This document shows positions 30,020 to 40,186 of a stretch of DNA of 64,000 nucleotides, piece by piece; the stretch's first letter is position 1, and each line of letters opens with the position of its first letter. Position numbers and translations under genes: made by a program. The notes under the pieces are model-generated. The model was not told the DNA's origin, searched no databases, and saw only the letters and a program-made list of their open reading frames with translations. The stretch is from Stutzerimonas stutzeri (GTDB taxonomy: Bacteria; Pseudomonadota; Gammaproteobacteria; Pseudomonadales; Pseudomonadaceae): NCBI RefSeq assembly GCF_024448715.1, contig NZ_JAMOHZ010000006.1:124001-188000 (forward strand), read 5' to 3'.

Positions 30020-30520
30020 CTAGGGTCGAATCTCAATCAAGGTACCGTCCTGTACCAGATTCCAGATCTCGCGCATGTCGTCGTTCTTCAGTGCGATGCA
30101 GCCTTCGGTCCAGTCGAGGGTATGGAAGAACCATTCCGGATACTCTTCATCGAGGGGGGTGCCGTGGAGCATGATCATGCTGCCTGGTCGTAAGCCTTCA
30201 CTGCTGGCTCGGGTGAGATCTTTAGCGTTCGGGTAGGAGATGTGCATCGCCAGGTTGTATTTGTCCGAGCTCTTGCGCCAATCGATCCAATAGAGCCCCT
30301 CTGGCGTGCGTTGATCGCCTTCGCGCTGCTTGGGCCCCGGCTGCTTACCCAGCGAGACGCGATAGCTCTTCATCGTGACGCCTCGGCTGATCAAGTGCAG
30401 CTTGCGCTCGGATTTGACTACCAGAACCTTGTCGATGAAGGACTCATCGAACGTTGGCGCTGAGGTGGCATGGGATAGGGCGGCAAATGTGAAGCAGAAA
30501 ATCGCTAACAGCCAGCGCAT
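30020..30520 (-). CDS. L,D-transpeptidase (YkuD) family periplasmic protein
   Basis: This 166-residue protein has a signal peptide (MRWLLAIFCFTFAALSHA) and a YkuD domain. The conserved segments are KSERKLHLISRG, GDQRTPEGLYWIDWRK, MIMLHGTPLDEEYP and the active-site HTLDWTEGCIALKNDDM with Cys141. YkuD enzymes make or cut 3-3 peptidoglycan crosslinks or attach lipoproteins; this short class is often called a murein L,D-transpeptidase family protein. It lies 26 bases after the Nudix gene on the same strand, so the two may be cotranscribed. Confidence 0.9.
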   Translation of the reverse strand: MRWLLAIFCFTFAALSHATSAPTFDESFIDKVLVVKSERKLHLISRGVTMKSYRVSLGKQPGPKQREGDQRTPEGLYWIDWRKSSDKYNLAMHISYPNAKDLTRASSEGLRPGSMIMLHGTPLDEEYPEWFFHTLDWTEGCIALKNDDMREIWNLVQDGTLIEIRP

Positions 30521-30546
30521 TGGAGCTTTCCTGAATCCTTACAGCA

Positions 30547-31101
30547 TCAAACCTGTTTACGCGCCACCCGCATTGCTTCGATGGCTTCGTTGCGCACCGG
30601 GAAGGTCTGCTGCACCCGGTCGGCGAAGAAGTATTCTAGGGTACGGCCTACGGTCGGAAAAGCGAGTGCCGACCAAGGGATTTCGGTCTGCCGAAAAAGC
30701 TTGACCTCAAGGCTCTCGATGCCGGCGCAGAATTGCTCATCGACCAGCTCGGCGCGAAAGAACATGTAGACCTGGTTGATATACGGCAGATCGAACACGG
30801 TATAGAGCTGCAGGTCCGTGACCTTGGCGCAGGCTTCTTCCAGCGTCTCTCGCTCCGCTGCTTGTTGTACGGTCTCGCCGTTTTCCATGAAGCCAGCCGG
30901 CAATGTCCAGTATCCGCGTCGTGGCTCGATTGCGCGTCGGCAGAGCAGCACATGGTCTTCCCAGACGGGCAAGCAACCGGCGACGATCCGCGGATTTTGG
31001 TAGTGGATCGTATTGCATGATTCACAGACAAAACGGGCTCTGTTGTCGCCTTCGGGGATCAATTCCAGTATCGAGCCACCGCATTGGCTGCAGAATTTCA
31101 T
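30547..31101 (-). CDS. Nudix hydrolase with N-terminal zinc ribbon
   Basis: This 184-residue protein begins MKFCSQCGGSILE and has a second Cys pair in FVCESCNTIHYQNPR, a four-Cys zinc ribbon as in NADH pyrophosphatase-like Nudix proteins. The Nudix box is GFMENGETVQQAAERETLEE, but it ends ACAKV where the consensus has xGU. The catalytic Glu residues are retained. The substrate is probably a dinucleotide or ADP-sugar, but this is inferred from family only. Confidence 0.88.
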   Translation of the reverse strand: MKFCSQCGGSILELIPEGDNRARFVCESCNTIHYQNPRIVAGCLPVWEDHVLLCRRAIEPRRGYWTLPAGFMENGETVQQAAERETLEEACAKVTDLQLYTVFDLPYINQVYMFFRAELVDEQFCAGIESLEVKLFRQTEIPWSALAFPTVGRTLEYFFADRVQQTFPVRNEAIEAMRVARKQV

Positions 31102-31328
31102 CGCGATTCCTTCGTATGATGGGCCGATCGCTCTACCTGCATTTAACCCGATGACAGGTTAGTGCTGAGAGCGACGTCGGGACAAAAAGTTTTCCATGGC
31201 GGGCGATGGCTGATACAGGCGTGGGCCGTCTCCGTTGAAGATGCATGCGCCGGGTTTTAGCTTTGCCCGTCTTGGGCGCCTCGGTGATTCATGCCATGAT
31301 GCCAGTCAAAGACAGAAAGAGAAGTTTC

Positions 31329-31943
31329 ATGCTGGACAAGATTCTCCAACGGGTGCGCGACTACTCCCCGCATCTTCTGGAGCCGGAAGCCCGGATGCCC
31401 GAGGCGGCGGTATTGATGCCGATTACCCGTGGTGACTCGCCGGAGCTGGTGTTGACTCTTCGTGCCAGTGGTTTATCCACACACGGCGGGGAGGTGGCGT
31501 TTCCGGGCGGTCGCCGTGATCCGGAAGACCGCGACCTGATCGACACAGCCCTGCGCGAGGCCGAGGAGGAGGTTGGTCTGGCACCGGGGATCGTGGAAAT
31601 CATCGGGCCTCTCAGTAGCCTTGTGTCCCGCCATGGCATTCATGTCACCCCTTACGTCGGGATCGTGCCGGACTACGTCGAGTATCGTGCGAATGATGCC
31701 GAAATAGCCTCGGTCTTTTCCGTACCCTTGGATTTCTTCTGTCAGGGGCAGCGCGAGGTCACCCACCGAATTGATTATCAGGGCGGCGCCTGGTACGTCC
31801 CGTCTTACCGTTATGGCGAATACAAAATCTGGGGGCTGACGGCCATCATGATCGTTGAGCTGGTAAACCTGGTGTACGACGCCGGAATCGAGCTGCGCCA
31901 ACCTCCCGCTTCCTTTGTCGATCTTAGCCAGAAGAGGTCATGA
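31329..31943 (+). CDS. CoA pyrophosphatase-type Nudix hydrolase (NudL-like)
   Basis: The 204-residue protein starts [20 protein letters not shown]. The CoA-pyrophosphatase pattern [27 protein letters not shown] merges into the Nudix box [11 protein letters not shown], followed by [19 protein letters not shown], all typical of NudL/YeaB enzymes that cleave CoA to phosphopantetheine and 3',5'-ADP. The ATG at 31329 follows GAGAAG; the frame is open to 31245. It overlaps the carbonic anhydrase gene by four bases, starting a three-gene coupled set. Confidence 0.92.
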   Translation: MLDKILQRVRDYSPHLLEPEARMPEAAVLMPITRGDSPELVLTLRASGLSTHGGEVAFPGGRRDPEDRDLIDTALREAEEEVGLAPGIVEIIGPLSSLVSRHGIHVTPYVGIVPDYVEYRANDAEIASVFSVPLDFFCQGQREVTHRIDYQGGAWYVPSYRYGEYKIWGLTAIMIVELVNLVYDAGIELRQPPASFVDLSQKRS

Positions 31944-32470
31944 CCGTGAAATATCGTCTGGGTGATTCCCGCGTTGAAGCCCATTCACAAAGCTGGGTGG
32001 CCCCGAACGCCACATTGGTCGGCAAGATTCGCCTGGATGCCGGTGCCAGCGTCTGGTTTGGCGCCGTGCTGCGTGGCGACAATGAGCTGATCCATATCGG
32101 TGAGAACAGCAATGTGCAGGACGGGAGCGTCATGCATACCGATATGGGTCACCCGCTAACGCTCGGCACTGGCGTTACTGTTGGTCATAACGCGATGCTG
32201 CACGGTTGCACCGTAGGCGACTACAGCCTTGTCGGTATCAATGCGGTGATTCTCAACGGGGCGAAGATCGGCAAGTACTGCATCATCGGCGCAAACACGC
32301 TGATCGCCGAAGGCAAGGAAATCCCTGATGGCTCGCTGGTTGTAGGTTCGCCGGGCAAGGTGGTTCGCGAGCTGACCGAGCAGCAGAAGAAGATGCTCGA
32401 AGCCAGCGCTGCGCATTACGTGCACAACGCCCAGCGTTACGCCCGTGATCTGTCGGAACAAGACGATTGA
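31940..32470 (+). CDS. gamma-class carbonic anhydrase family protein (YrdA-like)
   Basis: This 176-residue left-handed beta-helix protein has hexapeptide repeats ([65 protein letters not shown]). The three metal-ligand His residues are in VMHTD, GHNAML and LHGC. The family includes true carbonic anhydrases and inactive paralogues; activity cannot be judged from sequence alone. The ATGA overlap with the NudL-like gene and the TTGA overlap with the DUF1289 gene imply a coupled operon. Confidence 0.92.
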   Translation: MTVKYRLGDSRVEAHSQSWVAPNATLVGKIRLDAGASVWFGAVLRGDNELIHIGENSNVQDGSVMHTDMGHPLTLGTGVTVGHNAMLHGCTVGDYSLVGINAVILNGAKIGKYCIIGANTLIAEGKEIPDGSLVVGSPGKVVRELTEQQKKMLEASAAHYVHNAQRYARDLSEQDD

Positions 32471-32658
32471 GCGCTCAGGAAAAGCCTGTTGCCTCTCCTT
32501 GCGTAAGTATCTGCGCATTGGATGAAGATGATATCTGCACCGGCTGCCAGCGCAGTGTCGACGAGATCCTTCGCTGGAGTCGCATGGACAATGCCGAGCG
32601 GCGCGACGTGCTGCAGCGCTGCCACGAGCGAGCGCGGGCGAGTGGTCTGCTGCTCTAA
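32467..32658 (+). CDS. DUF1289 family small Cys-rich protein
   Basis: This 63-residue protein has the DUF1289 pattern [25 protein letters not shown]...W...ERRDVLQRC, with four Cys probably binding a metal or Fe-S cluster. The start is a TTG at 32467 overlapping the stop of the carbonic anhydrase gene (TTGA). The function is unknown. Confidence 0.9.
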   Translation: MSAQEKPVASPCVSICALDEDDICTGCQRSVDEILRWSRMDNAERRDVLQRCHERARASGLLL

Positions 32659-32716
32659 CGCCGATGCGCAACGTATCGTCTGCGGCTTTGAATACGGTCA
32701 AATAACGAGGAATACC

Positions 32717-33898
32717 ATGCCCCGAATAGGCACTCCGCTGTCTGCCAGCGCTACTCGCGTGCTGCTCTGTGGTTCCGGTGAGCTTGGCAAAGAGCTGGTC
32801 ATCGAGCTTCAACGTCTAGGCGTCGAAGTCATTGCGGTGGACCGTTACGCCAATGCACCAGCCATGCAGGTCGCCCACCGTCATCATGTGATCGACATGC
32901 TCGATGGCGCGGCGCTGCGGACGATCATCGAGCAGGAACGGCCGCATTTCATCGTGCCGGAAATCGAAGCGATCGCTACCGCGACGCTGGTCGAATTGGA
33001 GGGCGAAGGTTATACGGTAATCCCGACCGCAAGGGCCGCACAGCTGACCATGAATCGTGAAGGTATACGCCGGCTGGCTGCCGAAGAGCTTGGGCTTCCC
33101 ACATCGCCTTATCGCTTCGCGGACTCGCTGGACGAATGTCTTGCGGCCGTTTCAGTTCTCGGCTTTCCGTGCCTGATCAAGCCCGTCATGAGTTCATCCG
33201 GCAAGGGCCAGTCGGTTCTTCGCAGCGAAGCCGATATTGCACGCGCCTGGGAGTACGCCCAGGCTGGAGGCCGCGCTGGGAAGGGGCGAGTGATCGTCGA
33301 GGGGTTCATCGATTTCGATTATGAAATCACTCTGCTGACCGTCCGCCATGCGAGCGGAACCACGTTCTGCCAGCCCGTCGGGCATCGTCAGGAGAAAGGT
33401 GATTATCAGGAGTCCTGGCAGCCGCAGCCGATGAGTTCCGGGGCGATGGCCGAGGCCGAGCGAATTGCTCTGGCCGTAACCGATGCTCTGGACGGACGCG
33501 GCATTTTCGGTGTCGAACTGTTCGTTAAGGGTGATCAGGTGTGGTTCTGCGAGGTTTCGCCTCGGCCGCACGATACCGGTCTAGTGACGCTGATCTCTCA
33601 GGATCTGTCCGAGTTCGCCTTGCATGCGCGGGCGATTCTCGGTTTGCCAATCCCGGCAATTCGGCAGTTCGGCCCGTCCGCTTCGGCCGTGGTACTGGTG
33701 GAAGGCGAATCCGCACAAGTGAGCTTCGGTAATCTGGCAGCGGCCATGGCCGAGCCGGATACCTCGCTGCGGCTGTTCGGCAAGCCTGGTGTCAGTGGGC
33801 AGCGGCGAATGGGTGTCGCCTTGGCCCGTGATGAGTCGATTGAGGCGGCGCGCGCAAAGGCGCTGCGAGCCGCGTCGGCGATCGATACGCAATTTTAG
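32717..33898 (+). CDS. purT: formate-dependent phosphoribosylglycinamide formyltransferase 2 (PurT)
   Basis: PurT formylates GAR using formate and ATP, a folate-independent purine step that can use the formate made by PurU. From [26 protein letters not shown] at 32717 (GAGGA upstream) it has 393 residues, the normal length. The ATP-grasp fold shows [33 protein letters not shown] and the metal-binding [14 protein letters not shown]. The frame extends upstream to 32522 through the DUF1289 gene in another phase and is not coding there. Confidence 0.97.
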   Translation: MPRIGTPLSASATRVLLCGSGELGKELVIELQRLGVEVIAVDRYANAPAMQVAHRHHVIDMLDGAALRTIIEQERPHFIVPEIEAIATATLVELEGEGYTVIPTARAAQLTMNREGIRRLAAEELGLPTSPYRFADSLDECLAAVSVLGFPCLIKPVMSSSGKGQSVLRSEADIARAWEYAQAGGRAGKGRVIVEGFIDFDYEITLLTVRHASGTTFCQPVGHRQEKGDYQESWQPQPMSSGAMAEAERIALAVTDALDGRGIFGVELFVKGDQVWFCEVSPRPHDTGLVTLISQDLSEFALHARAILGLPIPAIRQFGPSASAVVLVEGESAQVSFGNLAAAMAEPDTSLRLFGKPGVSGQRRMGVALARDESIEAARAKALRAASAIDTQF

Positions 33899-33923
33899 AT
33901 ATAAGCGGGTCTGAGTGGCGCGG

Positions 33924-35210
33924 CTATTGCGCGTCGTTCGATGGTGCTGGGGTGCTCTCGATGACCCACGCACGCACGCTTTTAACGCGGTTGTCGGCCG
34001 CCTGCAGAATCTCCAGGCGGTACTGGTCGATCTGCAGGCAAATGCCGCTGTCTGGAATGTGCTCCAGTGCCTCGGTTATCAATCCGTTGAGGGTCTTGGG
34101 GCCGTCGCAGGGCAGCTGCCAGCCGAGTGCGCGGTTCACTTCACGCAGGTAGGCGGCGCCATCGATCACCTGGGTGCCGTCCTCCTGCGGGTGTATGTCT
34201 GGACTGCGCAAGGCGTCCTGATTGCTGAACTCGCCGACGATCTCTTCAAGTATGTCTTCCAGTGTGACGATACCGAGCACATCGCCGTATTCGTCGACGA
34301 CGATGCCGATGCGGCGTTTCTGCTTCTGGAAATTCAGCAGTTGTGTCGACAAAGGCGTGCTTTCGGGTACGAAGTAAGGCTCGTTGCAGGCTTCCAGCAG
34401 GTTTTCCCGTGTCAATTGATCGTGGCTGAGCAGGCGCGCTATTTGGCGCATGTGCACGATGCCTTCGATCTGGTTGATATCCTTGCGAAACACCGGAAGG
34501 CGGGTATGCGGCGTAGTGCGCAACTGGGTCACTATGGTTTCCAGGTCGTCCTCGAGATCGATGCCGGTGACCTCATTGCGCGGGATCATGATGTCGTCGA
34601 CGGTCACCCGCTCCAGATCGAGAATGCCGAGCAGCATGCTCTGTCGATTCAGCGGCAGATCGCTGCCGGATTCGCGAACCACGCTGCGCAGCTCTTCGGT
34701 GGACAGGCTGTCGGTGCCTTTCTTTGACGGATCCACGCCGAGCAGCTTGAGCAGCCCGTTACTAATCCAGCCGAGCAGTGCGACCAGCGGGTACATCACC
34801 TTCTGCAGCACCAGTAACGGCAGGCTGACCGGATAGGCGATCGCCTCGGGGCGCAGTGCCGCCAGCGTCTTGGGTGTTATCTCACCGAAGATTAGCAAGA
34901 TGATCGTCAGGCCAATCGTAGCAATGGCGATCCCTGCCTCGCCCCAAAGCTGCATCGCCAGGACCGTCGCGATCGACGAGGCGAGAATATTGACGAAATT
35001 GTTACCTACCAGAATGGTGCCGAGCAGGCGATCAGGCCTGGAAAGCAGGTCGATGGCTCGTTTGGCTCCGCGGTGACCTTCTTTGGCCTGGTGGCGAAGA
35101 CGGTAACGGTTGAGGCTGAGCATTCCGGTTTCGGAGCTAGAGAAGAACGCCGAGCACAGAAGCAGGAAGACCAGCAAACCGACCAAAAAGCCGGGGTGTA
35201 GATTTTCCAC
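33924..35210 (-). CDS. CNNM/CorB-type (HlyC/CorC family) membrane transporter
   Basis: This 428-residue protein has an N-terminal DUF21/CNNM membrane domain (residues 1-190; LLLCSAFFSSSETGMLSLNRYRLR, LLGTILVGNNFVNILASSIAT, LIFGEITPKTLAAL), a CBS pair (about 205-330; DIMIPRNEVTGIDLED, VDEYGDVLGIVTLEDILEEIVGE) and a C-terminal CorC_HlyC domain. Family members are involved in magnesium/cobalt efflux or resistance. It is on the minus strand, nine bases after the CcsA-like gene, with which it forms an operon. Confidence 0.92.
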   Translation of the reverse strand: MENLHPGFLVGLLVFLLLCSAFFSSSETGMLSLNRYRLRHQAKEGHRGAKRAIDLLSRPDRLLGTILVGNNFVNILASSIATVLAMQLWGEAGIAIATIGLTIILLIFGEITPKTLAALRPEAIAYPVSLPLLVLQKVMYPLVALLGWISNGLLKLLGVDPSKKGTDSLSTEELRSVVRESGSDLPLNRQSMLLGILDLERVTVDDIMIPRNEVTGIDLEDDLETIVTQLRTTPHTRLPVFRKDINQIEGIVHMRQIARLLSHDQLTRENLLEACNEPYFVPESTPLSTQLLNFQKQKRRIGIVVDEYGDVLGIVTLEDILEEIVGEFSNQDALRSPDIHPQEDGTQVIDGAAYLREVNRALGWQLPCDGPKTLNGLITEALEHIPDSGICLQIDQYRLEILQAADNRVKSVRAWVIESTPAPSNDAQ

Positions 35211-35219
35211 TTGGTTGCC

Positions 35220-36020
35220 TTAGATATGCAGGATGAATTCGCGGACCAGCTTGCTGCCGAAGTAGGCCAACATCAGCAGGCAGAAGCCCGCAAGCGTCCA
35301 GCGGATGGCCTTGTAGCCACGCCAGCCAAGCTGGTGGCGCCCCCACAGCAGTAGGCCGAAGACTACCCAGGCAATGACCGATAGCAACGTCTTGTGCACC
35401 AGATGCTGGGCGAACAGGTTGTCGAGAAACAGCCAGCCGGAGATCAGCGAGGCCGAAAGCAGCAGCCAGCCGGCCAGCAGGAAGCCGAACAGCAGGCTTT
35501 CCATGGTCTGCAAAGGCGGGAAATTCTTGATCAGGCCGGACGGGTGCTTGTGCCTGAGATGGTGGTCCTGCAGTAGAAGCAACAGCGATTGAAATACCGC
35601 AATCGTGAGCATCCCATAGGCAAGGATGGAAAACAGGATGTGAGCCAGAATTCCCGGCTGCTCGCTGATGGCGGGCACAGTGCCGGACGGGGCGAACTGG
35701 GCGAAAAGTACTGTCAGGCAGCCCAGTGGGAAAAGCAATAGCAGCAGATTTTCGACCGGCATTCGATACAGCGCGAGCAGGATCAAAAGGATCACTGCCG
35801 CGGCTATCAGGCTCGATGCAGTAAAGAAATCCAGATGCAGGCCGCTCGGCGAGAGCAGTTGAATAAACAGGCTCACTCCGTGCGCAATCAGCGCCAGTGC
35901 GCCTAATGCGAGAAGCAGACGTTTATCCGGCACGGTACGTTGTGCCAGGCGCAGGCCTTGATATCCGGTGACGCCAGCGTAAAGACAGGCAGCAGCCAGG
36001 CTCGGTAGCAAAGGGTGCAT
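35220..36020 (-). CDS. CcsA/YpjD-type cytochrome c assembly family membrane protein
   Basis: From MHPLLPSLAAACLYAGVTGYQG at 36020 the protein has 266 residues and about eight membrane helices. It carries the HILFSILAYGMLTIAVFQSLLLL and LHKTLLSVIAWVVFGLLLWGR-like segments of the CcsA/HemX fold, including conserved His residues. In this genomic position (next to ffh) the gene is usually called ypjD or ccsA-like; a haem-handling role is inferred. The frame stays open 64 codons upstream with no support. It is divergent from ffh. Confidence 0.87.
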   Translation of the reverse strand: MHPLLPSLAAACLYAGVTGYQGLRLAQRTVPDKRLLLALGALALIAHGVSLFIQLLSPSGLHLDFFTASSLIAAAVILLILLALYRMPVENLLLLLFPLGCLTVLFAQFAPSGTVPAISEQPGILAHILFSILAYGMLTIAVFQSLLLLLQDHHLRHKHPSGLIKNFPPLQTMESLLFGFLLAGWLLLSASLISGWLFLDNLFAQHLVHKTLLSVIAWVVFGLLLWGRHQLGWRGYKAIRWTLAGFCLLMLAYFGSKLVREFILHI

Positions 36021-36287
36021 AGGTCCGTTAACAGGCTTGAAAGGCGCTGAGTGTGGCACAAACACCTGGCGTGCAAAAGCGTGCGAATGCAGGGGTTGGC
36101 TGCCGTTGTTTATTGATTGTTGTGTTGCCGGATCGGTAGGGCTCCTTGCGTGTCGCCGACGCCTTGCGGTGCATTTAACCGGAGTTGGTTCGGCAGTCAC
36201 GATCAAAAGCATTGATGCGGGGTACCGGCATAGGGGTCGCAGCTTCTATAATCGGTGCCTTAACCACATCCAGCGTGGAAACGGCAC

Positions 36288-37667
36288 ATGTTTGAAAACC
36301 TAACTGATCGCCTCTCGCAAACGCTTCGCCACGTCACAGGCAAGGCCAAGCTGACCGAAGACAACGTCAAAGACACGCTGCGTGAAGTGCGAATGGCGCT
36401 GCTCGAAGCGGACGTCGCGCTGCCAGTGGTCAAGGATTTCGTCGCCAAGGTCAAGGATCGGGCCGTCGGTACGGAGGTTTCCAAGAGCCTGACACCTGGT
36501 CAGGCTTTCGTGAAAATTGTTCGCGCCGAGCTGGAAGAGCTAATGGGCGCGGCAAACGAAGACCTTGCCTTGAGCGTGGTGCCGCCGGCCGTGGTATTGA
36601 TGGCCGGCCTGCAGGGTGCGGGCAAGACCACAACGGTTGGAAAGTTGGCGCGCTTCCTTAGGGAGCGCAAGAAGAAATCGGTGTTGGTGGTTTCTGCGGA
36701 CGTTTATCGCCCGGCGGCAATCAAGCAGCTGGAAACGCTGGCTGCGGAAGTAGGAGTGACCTTCTTCCCCTCGGATATCAGCCAGAAGCCGGTCGAAATC
36801 GCTCAGGCGGCAATTCGCGAAGCCAAACTCAAATATATAGATGTGGTACTGGTCGATACCGCCGGGCGCCTGGCCATTGATGCCGAGATGATGGCGGAGA
36901 TCCAGGCCGTTCACGCGGCGATCAATCCGGCCGAGACACTATTCGTGGTTGATGCCATGACTGGTCAGGACGCCGCCAACACCGCGAAAGCTTTCGGGGA
37001 GGCGCTGCCGCTGACTGGCGTGGTGCTTACCAAGGTTGACGGTGATGCGCGCGGTGGTGCGGCCTTGTCAGTGCGGCATATCACCGGCAAGCCGATCAAG
37101 TTCCTCGGCATGGGCGAAAAGAGCGACGCGCTCGAACCCTTCCACCCGGATCGGATTGCCTCGCGCATTCTTGGCATGGGCGACGTCCTCAGCTTGATCG
37201 AGCAGGCCGAGCAAACCCTGGACCGGGAAAAAGCTGAGAAGCTCACCAAGAAACTAAAAAAGGGTAAAGGCTTCGATCTCGAGGATTTCCGCGATCAGCT
37301 TCAGCAAATGAAGAACATGGGCGGTCTTGGTGGGTTGATGGACAAGCTGCCTGCGATCGGAGGCATGAATCTGTCGCAGATGGGCAGCGCGCAAGGAGCA
37401 GCTGAGAAACAGTTCAAACAGATGGAAGCGATCATCAACTCGATGACGCCCGTCGAGCGGCGCAATCCGGACATCATCAGCGGTTCCCGCAAGCGTCGCA
37501 TAGCCATGGGGTCCGGCACACAGGTGCAGGATATCGGCCGGCTTATCAAGCAACATAAACAGATGCAGAAGATGATGAAAAAGGTCAGCGGCAAAGGCGG
37601 CATGGCGAAGATGATGCGCGGCATGGGCGGCATGCTCCCGGGCGGCGGCGGGATGCCCAAATTCTGA
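36288..37667 (+). CDS. ffh: signal recognition particle protein Ffh
   Basis: Ffh binds 4.5S RNA and the signal sequences of nascent membrane proteins and docks with FtsY. The 459 residues show the N domain (MFENLTDRLSQTLRHVTGKAK), the G domain with GLQGAGKTTTVGKLARFL (near 107), DTAGR (near 190), TKVDGDARGG (near 247), and the Met-rich M domain ending in MMRGMGGMLPGGGGMPKF. A TATAAT at 36247-36252 is a plausible -10, without a good -35. It precedes the rpsP operon by 186 bases. Confidence 0.97.
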   Translation: MFENLTDRLSQTLRHVTGKAKLTEDNVKDTLREVRMALLEADVALPVVKDFVAKVKDRAVGTEVSKSLTPGQAFVKIVRAELEELMGAANEDLALSVVPPAVVLMAGLQGAGKTTTVGKLARFLRERKKKSVLVVSADVYRPAAIKQLETLAAEVGVTFFPSDISQKPVEIAQAAIREAKLKYIDVVLVDTAGRLAIDAEMMAEIQAVHAAINPAETLFVVDAMTGQDAANTAKAFGEALPLTGVVLTKVDGDARGGAALSVRHITGKPIKFLGMGEKSDALEPFHPDRIASRILGMGDVLSLIEQAEQTLDREKAEKLTKKLKKGKGFDLEDFRDQLQQMKNMGGLGGLMDKLPAIGGMNLSQMGSAQGAAEKQFKQMEAIINSMTPVERRNPDIISGSRKRRIAMGSGTQVQDIGRLIKQHKQMQKMMKKVSGKGGMAKMMRGMGGMLPGGGGMPKF

Positions 37668-37758
37668 TTCCTCGCGTTGCGGGCGGCTCTTCGCCAAGCG
37701 CCCGCCGAAGTGGAATAGGCCTGCTGCCAAGGCCTGTGGTTGTTTTTGAAAAAGCCAT

Positions 37759-37786
37759 TTGCAAAAGTCCGGATAATCCTTAGAAT
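37759..37786 (+). promoter_or_regulatory. sigma-70 promoter of the rpsP operon
   Basis: TTGCAA (37759-37764) and TAGAAT (37781-37786) are separated by 16 bases, 68 bases before the rpsP start. A GGCC-rich inverted repeat (about 37790-37813) follows in the leader. Confidence 0.65.
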
Positions 37787-37853
37787 ATGCGGCCTTTCGG
37801 GCCTTGGGCCCTGCATTCAGATTTGCTGTACCGACTACAGGAACGATGTTCAC

Positions 37854-38105
37854 ATGGTAACTATTCGTCTCGCCCGTGGCGGCTCCAAGAAGCGCCCTTT
37901 CTACCACCTGACCGTGACCAACAGCCGCAACCCGCGCGATGGTCGCTTCGTTGAGCGTATCGGTTTCTTCAATCCGGTCGCCTCGGGTGCGGAAGTGAAG
38001 CTCTCTGTAAATCAGGAGCGTGCCACTTATTGGCTGAGCCAGGGCGCACAGCCGTCTGAGCGCGTTGCTCAGCTGCTGAAGGAAGCTGCCAAGGCTGCTG
38101 CCTGA
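37854..38105 (+). CDS. rpsP: 30S ribosomal protein S16
   Basis: This 83-residue protein, [21 protein letters not shown], has the classical bS16 signature and normal length. The ATG at 37854 follows CAGGAA; the longer frame from 37740 has no support. It is the first gene of rpsP-rimM-trmD-rplS, whose spacings are 5, 5 and 44 bases. Confidence 0.98.
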   Translation: MVTIRLARGGSKKRPFYHLTVTNSRNPRDGRFVERIGFFNPVASGAEVKLSVNQERATYWLSQGAQPSERVAQLLKEAAKAAA

Positions 38106-38110
38106 AACAC

Positions 38111-38647
38111 ATGAACGCAACGTCAGACCCGGCCGAAGACCTGATCGTCATCGGCAAGATCGTTTCGGTGCATGGCGTGCGTGGTGACGTAAAGGTCTAT
38201 TCCTTTACTGATCCGATCGACAATCTGCTGGACTATCGTCGCTGGACGCTGAGGCGAGGCGAGGAGGTCAAGCAGGTTGAGCTGGTCAAGGGCCGCCTGC
38301 AGGGCAAGATCCTGGTGGCTACGCTGAAAGGGTTGAGTGATCGCGAAGAGGCACGTACTTACGCCGATTTCGACATCTGCATACCCCGAAGCGAACTCCC
38401 TGCCTTGACCGGTGACGAGTATTACTGGTTCCAACTTCAGGGCCTGACGGTCATCAACCAGCTCGGGCAAGTGCTCGGTCGGGTAGACCATCTGCTGGAG
38501 ACAGGGGCCAACGATGTCCTGGTGGTCAAACCGTTCGACGGTAGCCTGGATGATCGTGAACGTCTGTTGCCTTATACCGACCCCTGTGTCTTGAAGGTCG
38601 ATCTGGGGGCAGGCGAGATGCATGTTGAATGGGACGCGGATTTCTGA
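38111..38647 (+). CDS. rimM: 16S rRNA processing/ribosome maturation factor RimM
   Basis: This 178-residue protein has an N-terminal RimM domain ([26 protein letters not shown]) and a C-terminal PRC-barrel ([37 protein letters not shown]). It acts in 30S head maturation by binding S19. It starts five bases after rpsP stops and ends five bases before trmD. Confidence 0.97.
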   Translation: MNATSDPAEDLIVIGKIVSVHGVRGDVKVYSFTDPIDNLLDYRRWTLRRGEEVKQVELVKGRLQGKILVATLKGLSDREEARTYADFDICIPRSELPALTGDEYYWFQLQGLTVINQLGQVLGRVDHLLETGANDVLVVKPFDGSLDDRERLLPYTDPCVLKVDLGAGEMHVEWDADF

Positions 38648-38652
38648 CCGAC

Positions 38653-39405
38653 ATGCCCAGTCTTCGTGTCGAAGTGATCAGCCTGTTTCCGGACATGTTC
38701 GCTGCTATCCGTGACTACGGTATTACCAGTCGCGCGGTGAAGCAGGGGTTGCTCCGGCTACAGTGTTGGAATCCGCGAGCCTATACCGAAGATCGCCACC
38801 AGACGGTGGATGATCGACCTTTCGGTGGAGGTCCCGGCATGGTGATGAAGATCAAGCCGCTGGAAGCTGCTCTTGCGGATGCCAGAGAAGCTGCAGGCGA
38901 CAAGGCGAAAGTTATCTATCTCTCGCCACAGGGGCGCCAGCTTAAACAGGCTGATGTTCGCGACCTGGCGAAAGACGAGGCACTCATCCTCATCGCGGGT
39001 CGTTACGAAGGTATCGACGAGCGTTTTATCGAAGCGCATGTCGACGAGGAATGGTCGATCGGCGACTACGTATTATCCGGTGGTGAGTTGCCGGCGATGG
39101 TGCTGATCGATGCAGTGACCCGATTGCTCCCTGGGGCCTTGGGTCATGCTGATTCTGCTGAGGAGGATTCGTTTACCGACGGCCTGCTCGACTGTCCGCA
39201 TTACACGCGACCGGAAGTGTATGCGGATAAACGTGTTCCTGAGGTGCTGCTTAGCGGCAACCACGAACACATCCGGCGCTGGCGTTTGCAACAGTCCCTC
39301 GGAAGGACTTGGGAGCGCCGTGTCGATCTTCTGGATAGCCGCTCGCTTTCTGGGGAAGAACAAAAGCTGCTGAAGGAATACATCCATCAGCGGGACGATA
39401 GTTAA
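38653..39405 (+). CDS. trmD: tRNA (guanine-N1)-methyltransferase TrmD
   Basis: TrmD makes m1G37 in tRNAs and prevents frameshifting. From [19 protein letters not shown] at 38653 it has 250 residues. The SPOUT knot motifs are present: [27 protein letters not shown], and [15 protein letters not shown] followed by [12 protein letters not shown]. The frame could open at 38629 inside rimM, but the conserved start and operon spacing favour 38653. Confidence 0.97.
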   Translation: MPSLRVEVISLFPDMFAAIRDYGITSRAVKQGLLRLQCWNPRAYTEDRHQTVDDRPFGGGPGMVMKIKPLEAALADAREAAGDKAKVIYLSPQGRQLKQADVRDLAKDEALILIAGRYEGIDERFIEAHVDEEWSIGDYVLSGGELPAMVLIDAVTRLLPGALGHADSAEEDSFTDGLLDCPHYTRPEVYADKRVPEVLLSGNHEHIRRWRLQQSLGRTWERRVDLLDSRSLSGEEQKLLKEYIHQRDDS

Positions 39406-39449
39406 CGTATCGATGGCACGCCAGACGGCTTGTCTCAGGAGCACACAGC

Positions 39450-39800
39450 ATGACCAACAAGATTATCCAGGCGCTCGAAGCCGAGCAGATGACCAAAGAA
39501 TTGCCTCCGTTCGCCCCCGGTGACACCGTTGTCGTCCAGGTGAAGGTAAAGGAAGGTGAGCGTGAGCGTCTGCAGGCCTTCGAAGGCGTCGTTATCGGTA
39601 AGCGTAACCGCGGCCTGAACAGCGCATTCACCGTTCGTAAGATTTCTAACGGCGTTGGCGTTGAGCGTACCTTCCAGTACTACAGCCCGATGGTCGACAG
39701 CCTCAGCGTCAAGCGCCGTGGTGATGTTCGCAAAGCCAAGCTGTACTACCTCCGCGCGCTTTCCGGCAAGGCAGCCCGCATCAAGGAAAAGCTTTCCTGA
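39450..39800 (+). CDS. rplS: 50S ribosomal protein L19
   Basis: This 116-residue bL19 contains [31 protein letters not shown] and [24 protein letters not shown] precedes the ATG. It is the last gene of the rpsP operon and is followed by a strong terminator. Confidence 0.98.
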   Translation: MTNKIIQALEAEQMTKELPPFAPGDTVVVQVKVKEGERERLQAFEGVVIGKRNRGLNSAFTVRKISNGVGVERTFQYYSPMVDSLSVKRRGDVRKAKLYYLRALSGKAARIKEKLS

Positions 39801-39817
39801 GGAAGGCTTTCTTGTGG

Positions 39818-39848
39818 AAAAAGCAGCCTACGGGCTGCTTTTTTTTTG
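39818..39848 (+). terminator. intrinsic terminator of the rpsP-rplS operon
   Basis: AAGCAGCC-TACG-GGCTGCTT with a tight UACG-type tetraloop, followed by a run of nine or more T. Confidence 0.95.
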
Positions 39849-40186
39849 CGCTCAGTTTCGGCTGCATTCAATGCATCGCAACTTAATGATTGCTGCCGGT
39901 GTGGCGGCGTGAAAACAAACAGGCTCATAGCACGGTAGTGATCGATTCCTGCGGGTTCAATCGTCGAACTGGCCGTCGCGTGGTTCGCGTCGGTAATACC
40001 AGTCTCAAGGCGGATGTCAAAGCCTGTGTGGCGGCCGCGCGCTTGCTATCAGGCCCGCTTCAGCTTCGTTGCAGGGGTGACGGTAATCGACCCGTGCACT
40101 GTTGCCGCACGTTGATGATTGATTCTGGCGGAACTGACGCGGCCTATGGAACACTAGCGCGCTTTCACCTCTGCCGACATTCCATC
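39849..40186 (+). other. intergenic region upstream of xerD
   Basis: The xerD frame stays open back to 39890, but no conserved protein sequence or ribosome-binding site supports the extension. I see no other gene, terminator or strong repeat in these 338 bases. The xerD promoter must lie here. Confidence 0.5.

Noticed and set aside
37679-37712. GCGGGCG/CGCCCGC hairpin after ffh
   Set aside because: It has a long loop and no following T-run, so I do not call it a terminator.
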